Source: an uncultured Lachnospiraceae bacterium (GTDB lineage: Bacteria > Bacillota_A > Clostridia > Lachnospirales > Lachnospiraceae). From it: a stretch of DNA of 6,847 nt. The stretch spans positions 1 to 6,847 of the forward strand of contig CAJKKX010000125.1 of the NCBI GenBank assembly GCA_905200565.1, in the 5' to 3' direction. Below the pieces are notes generated by a model that was given only the letters and a program-made list of their open reading frames with translations, was not told where the DNA came from and did not search any database. The position numbers and the translations under genes are program-made. Each line of letters begins with the position of its first letter. The stretch's first letter is position 1. Of the stretch, positions 5,471 through 6,847 are shown in pieces.

Positions 5471-6232
5471 GTGAATACATTGGAAATTTTAAAGCAGCTG
5501 GAAGCAGGGCAGATCGATGCGCAGGAAGCGGAGAGAATGCTTAAAATAGAGCCGTTTGAGGAGCTTGGCTATGCCAAGGTGGATTATCACCGCGAGGTAC
5601 GCACCGGCGTGCCGGAAATTATTTACTGTGCTGGGAAAACAAAAGAACAGATCTGCGGAATTGTGAAAAATATGCTGGCGCACGGGGCGGAGCACATTTT
5701 CGGGACACGATGCAGCCGTGAGAAATACGAGGCGGTTCTTAACGTGTGTCCGGATATGGAGTACGATGAGACGGCGCGGATCATCAGCCGCGGCAGGCCT
5801 GCGCAGCCGCTGAACAACGGCATGATCCTGGTTGCATGCGCCGGGACTTCAGATTTGCCAGTGGCAAGGGAAGCGGCGCTGACCGCGCGTTTCCTTGGAA
5901 ATGAAGTGGAAGAGGTCTACGATGTGGGCGTTGCCGGGATTCACCGCCTGCTTGCAAAGGTGGACGTGATCGCCCGCGCAAATGTTGTGATCGCGGTGGC
6001 GGGCATGGAGGGCGCTCTGGCGTCGGTGATCGGCGGTCTGACGGACAAGCCGGTGATCGCGGTGCCAACGTCCGTTGGATACGGTGCAAGCTTTAACGGT
6101 CTTGCGGCGCTTTTGGCCATGCTGAACAGCTGCGCGAGCGGAACAAGCGTGGTGAATATTGACAATGGCTTCGGCGCTGGCTATATGGCGCACAGTATTA
6201 ATTGCCTGGCGGGAAAGCGGAGTGAATTTTAA
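5471..6232 (+). CDS. larB: LarB, pyridinium-3,5-biscarboxylic acid mononucleotide synthase
   Basis: LarB carboxylates the pyridine ring of nicotinic acid adenine dinucleotide and releases AMP, the first step of nickel-pincer nucleotide synthesis. The 253-residue protein has the usual N-terminal helical part (1-30), the block GVPEIIYCAGKT (46-57), and an AIR-carboxylase-like domain with ACAGTSDLPVA (122-132), VAGMEGALASVIGGL (176-190) and PTSVGYGASFNG (199-210). The cysteine in AMLNSC is residue 221, the same number as the catalytic Cys221 of the L. plantarum enzyme. NIDNGFGAGYMAH (229-241) follows. The GTG start lies nine bases after AAAGGAG. The TAA stop belongs to copy 2 of the 45-bp repeat, so the last few residues (near AGKRSEF) may have been altered by its arrival. 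It is co-oriented and closely spaced with larE. Confidence 0.95.
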   Translation: MNTLEILKQLEAGQIDAQEAERMLKIEPFEELGYAKVDYHREVRTGVPEIIYCAGKTKEQICGIVKNMLAHGAEHIFGTRCSREKYEAVLNVCPDMEYDETARIISRGRPAQPLNNGMILVACAGTSDLPVAREAALTARFLGNEVEEVYDVGVAGIHRLLAKVDVIARANVVIAVAGMEGALASVIGGLTDKPVIAVPTSVGYGASFNGLAALLAMLNSCASGTSVVNIDNGFGAGYMAHSINCLAGKRSEF

Positions 6233-6273
6233 ATGGATTTGCGAAAGCTGCTGTGAACGGAGTGAACAGCAAC
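6229..6273 (+). repeat. 45-bp dispersed repeat, copy 2
   Basis: This is the partner of 473-517 (40 of 45 identical). It begins with the two T's that lead into the larB stop codon, and its stem GCTGT/ACAGC (extended by a T-A pair) is fully paired. It fills nearly half of the 104-base larB-larC gap, the largest gap among the lar genes. The remaining bases up to 6336 hold no convincing promoter, only the larC ribosome site. It may act as an RNA processing or stability element between the two genes, but this is not shown. Confidence 0.75.
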
Positions 6274-6336
6274 AATGTGAGAGCACGCTGGCAGAAAGAT
6301 ATTGCCTGGGTATTGACGGAAAAGGGAGGAAATAAT

Positions 6337-6847
6337 TTGGCAAGGAAAATCTTATATTTCGATTGTGCATCCGGCATCAGCGGAGACATGACGCTCGGCG
6401 CCCTGCTGGATCTGGGGACGGATGAGCAGCAGTTTTTACGGGAACTGGAGAAGCTGCATCTGGAAGGATATCACATTGCAATAGAAGAAACAGAGAAAAA
6501 CGGCATCCGCGCAAAACACGTAACAGTATGTGTGGACGGTGTGCCGGAGATAAGTGAAAATGTGAGTCTGCATGAATACGGTCATATGCACAGCGAAGTA
6601 CATACACATGAGCATGGTCATATGCATGGCGAAACCGACACACATGATGATGGCCACATGCACGGCCAAGTCCATACACATGATGATGGCCACATGCACG
6701 GCCAGATCCATACACATGATGAAGGTCACATACATGGCGAAGTCCACACACATGAGCACGGTCATATGCATGGCGAAGCCCATACGCATGAGCACATGCA
6801 TCCGCATCGCAATTTTGCGGACATCCGCCGGATAATCGGACAGAGCG
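6337..6847 (+). CDS. larC: LarC, nickel insertion protein, N-terminal part (cut by window edge)
   Basis: LarC is the CTP-dependent nickel chelatase that completes the nickel-pincer nucleotide. The first 170 codons are present and the frame is open to the window end. The start is TTG at 6337, seven bases after GGAGG. It is required because the diagnostic N-terminus (RKILYFDCASGISGDMTLGALLDLG, residues 3-27) lies upstream of the first ATG at residue 18. Residues 28-76 are the usual alpha/beta part. Residues 77-157 are an array of His-rich 12-residue repeats, and HRNFADIRRIIGQS (157-170) resumes the family pattern. A His-rich stretch at this place is known in LarC proteins, but here it is long and regular. 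In L. plantarum the protein is made from two frames (larC1 and larC2) by frameshifting; whether that occurs here cannot be seen. The 104-base gap to larB suggests the same operon. Confidence 0.92.
   Translation, partial: MARKILYFDCASGISGDMTLGALLDLGTDEQQFLRELEKLHLEGYHIAIEETEKNGIRAKHVTVCVDGVPEISENVSLHEYGHMHSEVHTHEHGHMHGETDTHDDGHMHGQVHTHDDGHMHGQIHTHDEGHIHGEVHTHEHGHMHGEAHTHEHMHPHRNFADIRRIIGQS
6565..6810 (+). repeat. larC: 36-bp tandem repeat encoding a His-rich array in LarC
   Basis: There are five full in-frame units (6601-6636, 6637-6672, 6673-6708, 6709-6744, 6745-6780), a divergent leading unit (6565-6600) and a partial trailing one (6781-6810). The protein consensus is HTH-[ED]-x-GHMHG-[EQ]-x. 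I count 29 histidines in residues 77-157. Units 2 and 3 differ at four of 36 bases and units 1 and 5 at three, which points to fairly recent slippage or unequal exchange. The reading frame is kept throughout because the unit is a multiple of three. Confidence 0.9.

Noticed and set aside
5784..6089. Arg/Pro-rich minus-strand frame inside larB, and similar frames inside larE and DUF445
   Set aside because: They are antisense to well-supported genes, lack ribosome sites and have shadow-like composition.
6565..6810. CRISPR-like array
   Set aside because: The 36-bp units are directly adjacent with no spacers and encode a continuous protein repeat in frame.
6377..6835. Long open frames on both strands and in other frames across the His repeat (for example 6436-6807 minus and 6572-6835 plus)
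   Set aside because: A 36-bp tandem repeat without stops keeps other frames open; their Met/His/Cys-rich translations are by-products and larC explains the DNA.

Overview
The window looks like chromosomal DNA of an anaerobic, low-GC-phylum Clostridia, most likely a gut Lachnospiraceae. The grounds are strong AGGAGG-type ribosome sites, frequent GTG/TTG starts, moderately GC-rich coding DNA, and a short intergenic repeat of a kind I associate with that family. This placement is an inference from style and gene content, not from a marker gene.

Layout. Positions 1-367 (minus) hold the start of a DUF362 protein, cut off by the window edge. Positions 473-736 (minus) hold a small uncharacterised gene whose 3' end runs through copy 1 of a 45-bp repeat. 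Positions 737-1011 are a divergent control region with inverted repeats and a promoter. Reading rightward are a 24-codon small ORF (1012-1086), a DUF445 membrane protein (1083-1976) coupled to it by an ATGA overlap, and nfo, endonuclease IV (2009-2842), with all nine zinc ligands. Positions 2843-4623 form a visibly AT-richer cassette of two overlapping genes with its own promoter: a DUF4365-like putative nuclease and a larger protein I cannot assign to a named family. Positions 4673-6847 are the nickel-pincer nucleotide (NPN) genes larE, larB and the first part of larC; copy 2 of the 45-bp repeat lies between larB and larC.

How the genes work together. LarB carboxylates and hydrolyses nicotinic acid adenine dinucleotide, LarE adds the two sulfurs, and LarC inserts nickel, building the NPN cofactor of LarA-type lactate racemase and related enzymes; larA itself is not in view. 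This LarE has three cysteines in the places expected of the iron-sulfur type rather than the single sacrificial cysteine type. This LarC has an unusually long array of 12-residue His-rich repeats that could buffer nickel. DUF445-nfo looks like a small housekeeping operon. The two-gene cassette between nfo and larE has the look of an acquired module and is the best candidate for an undescribed system, possibly defence-related; that function is inference only.
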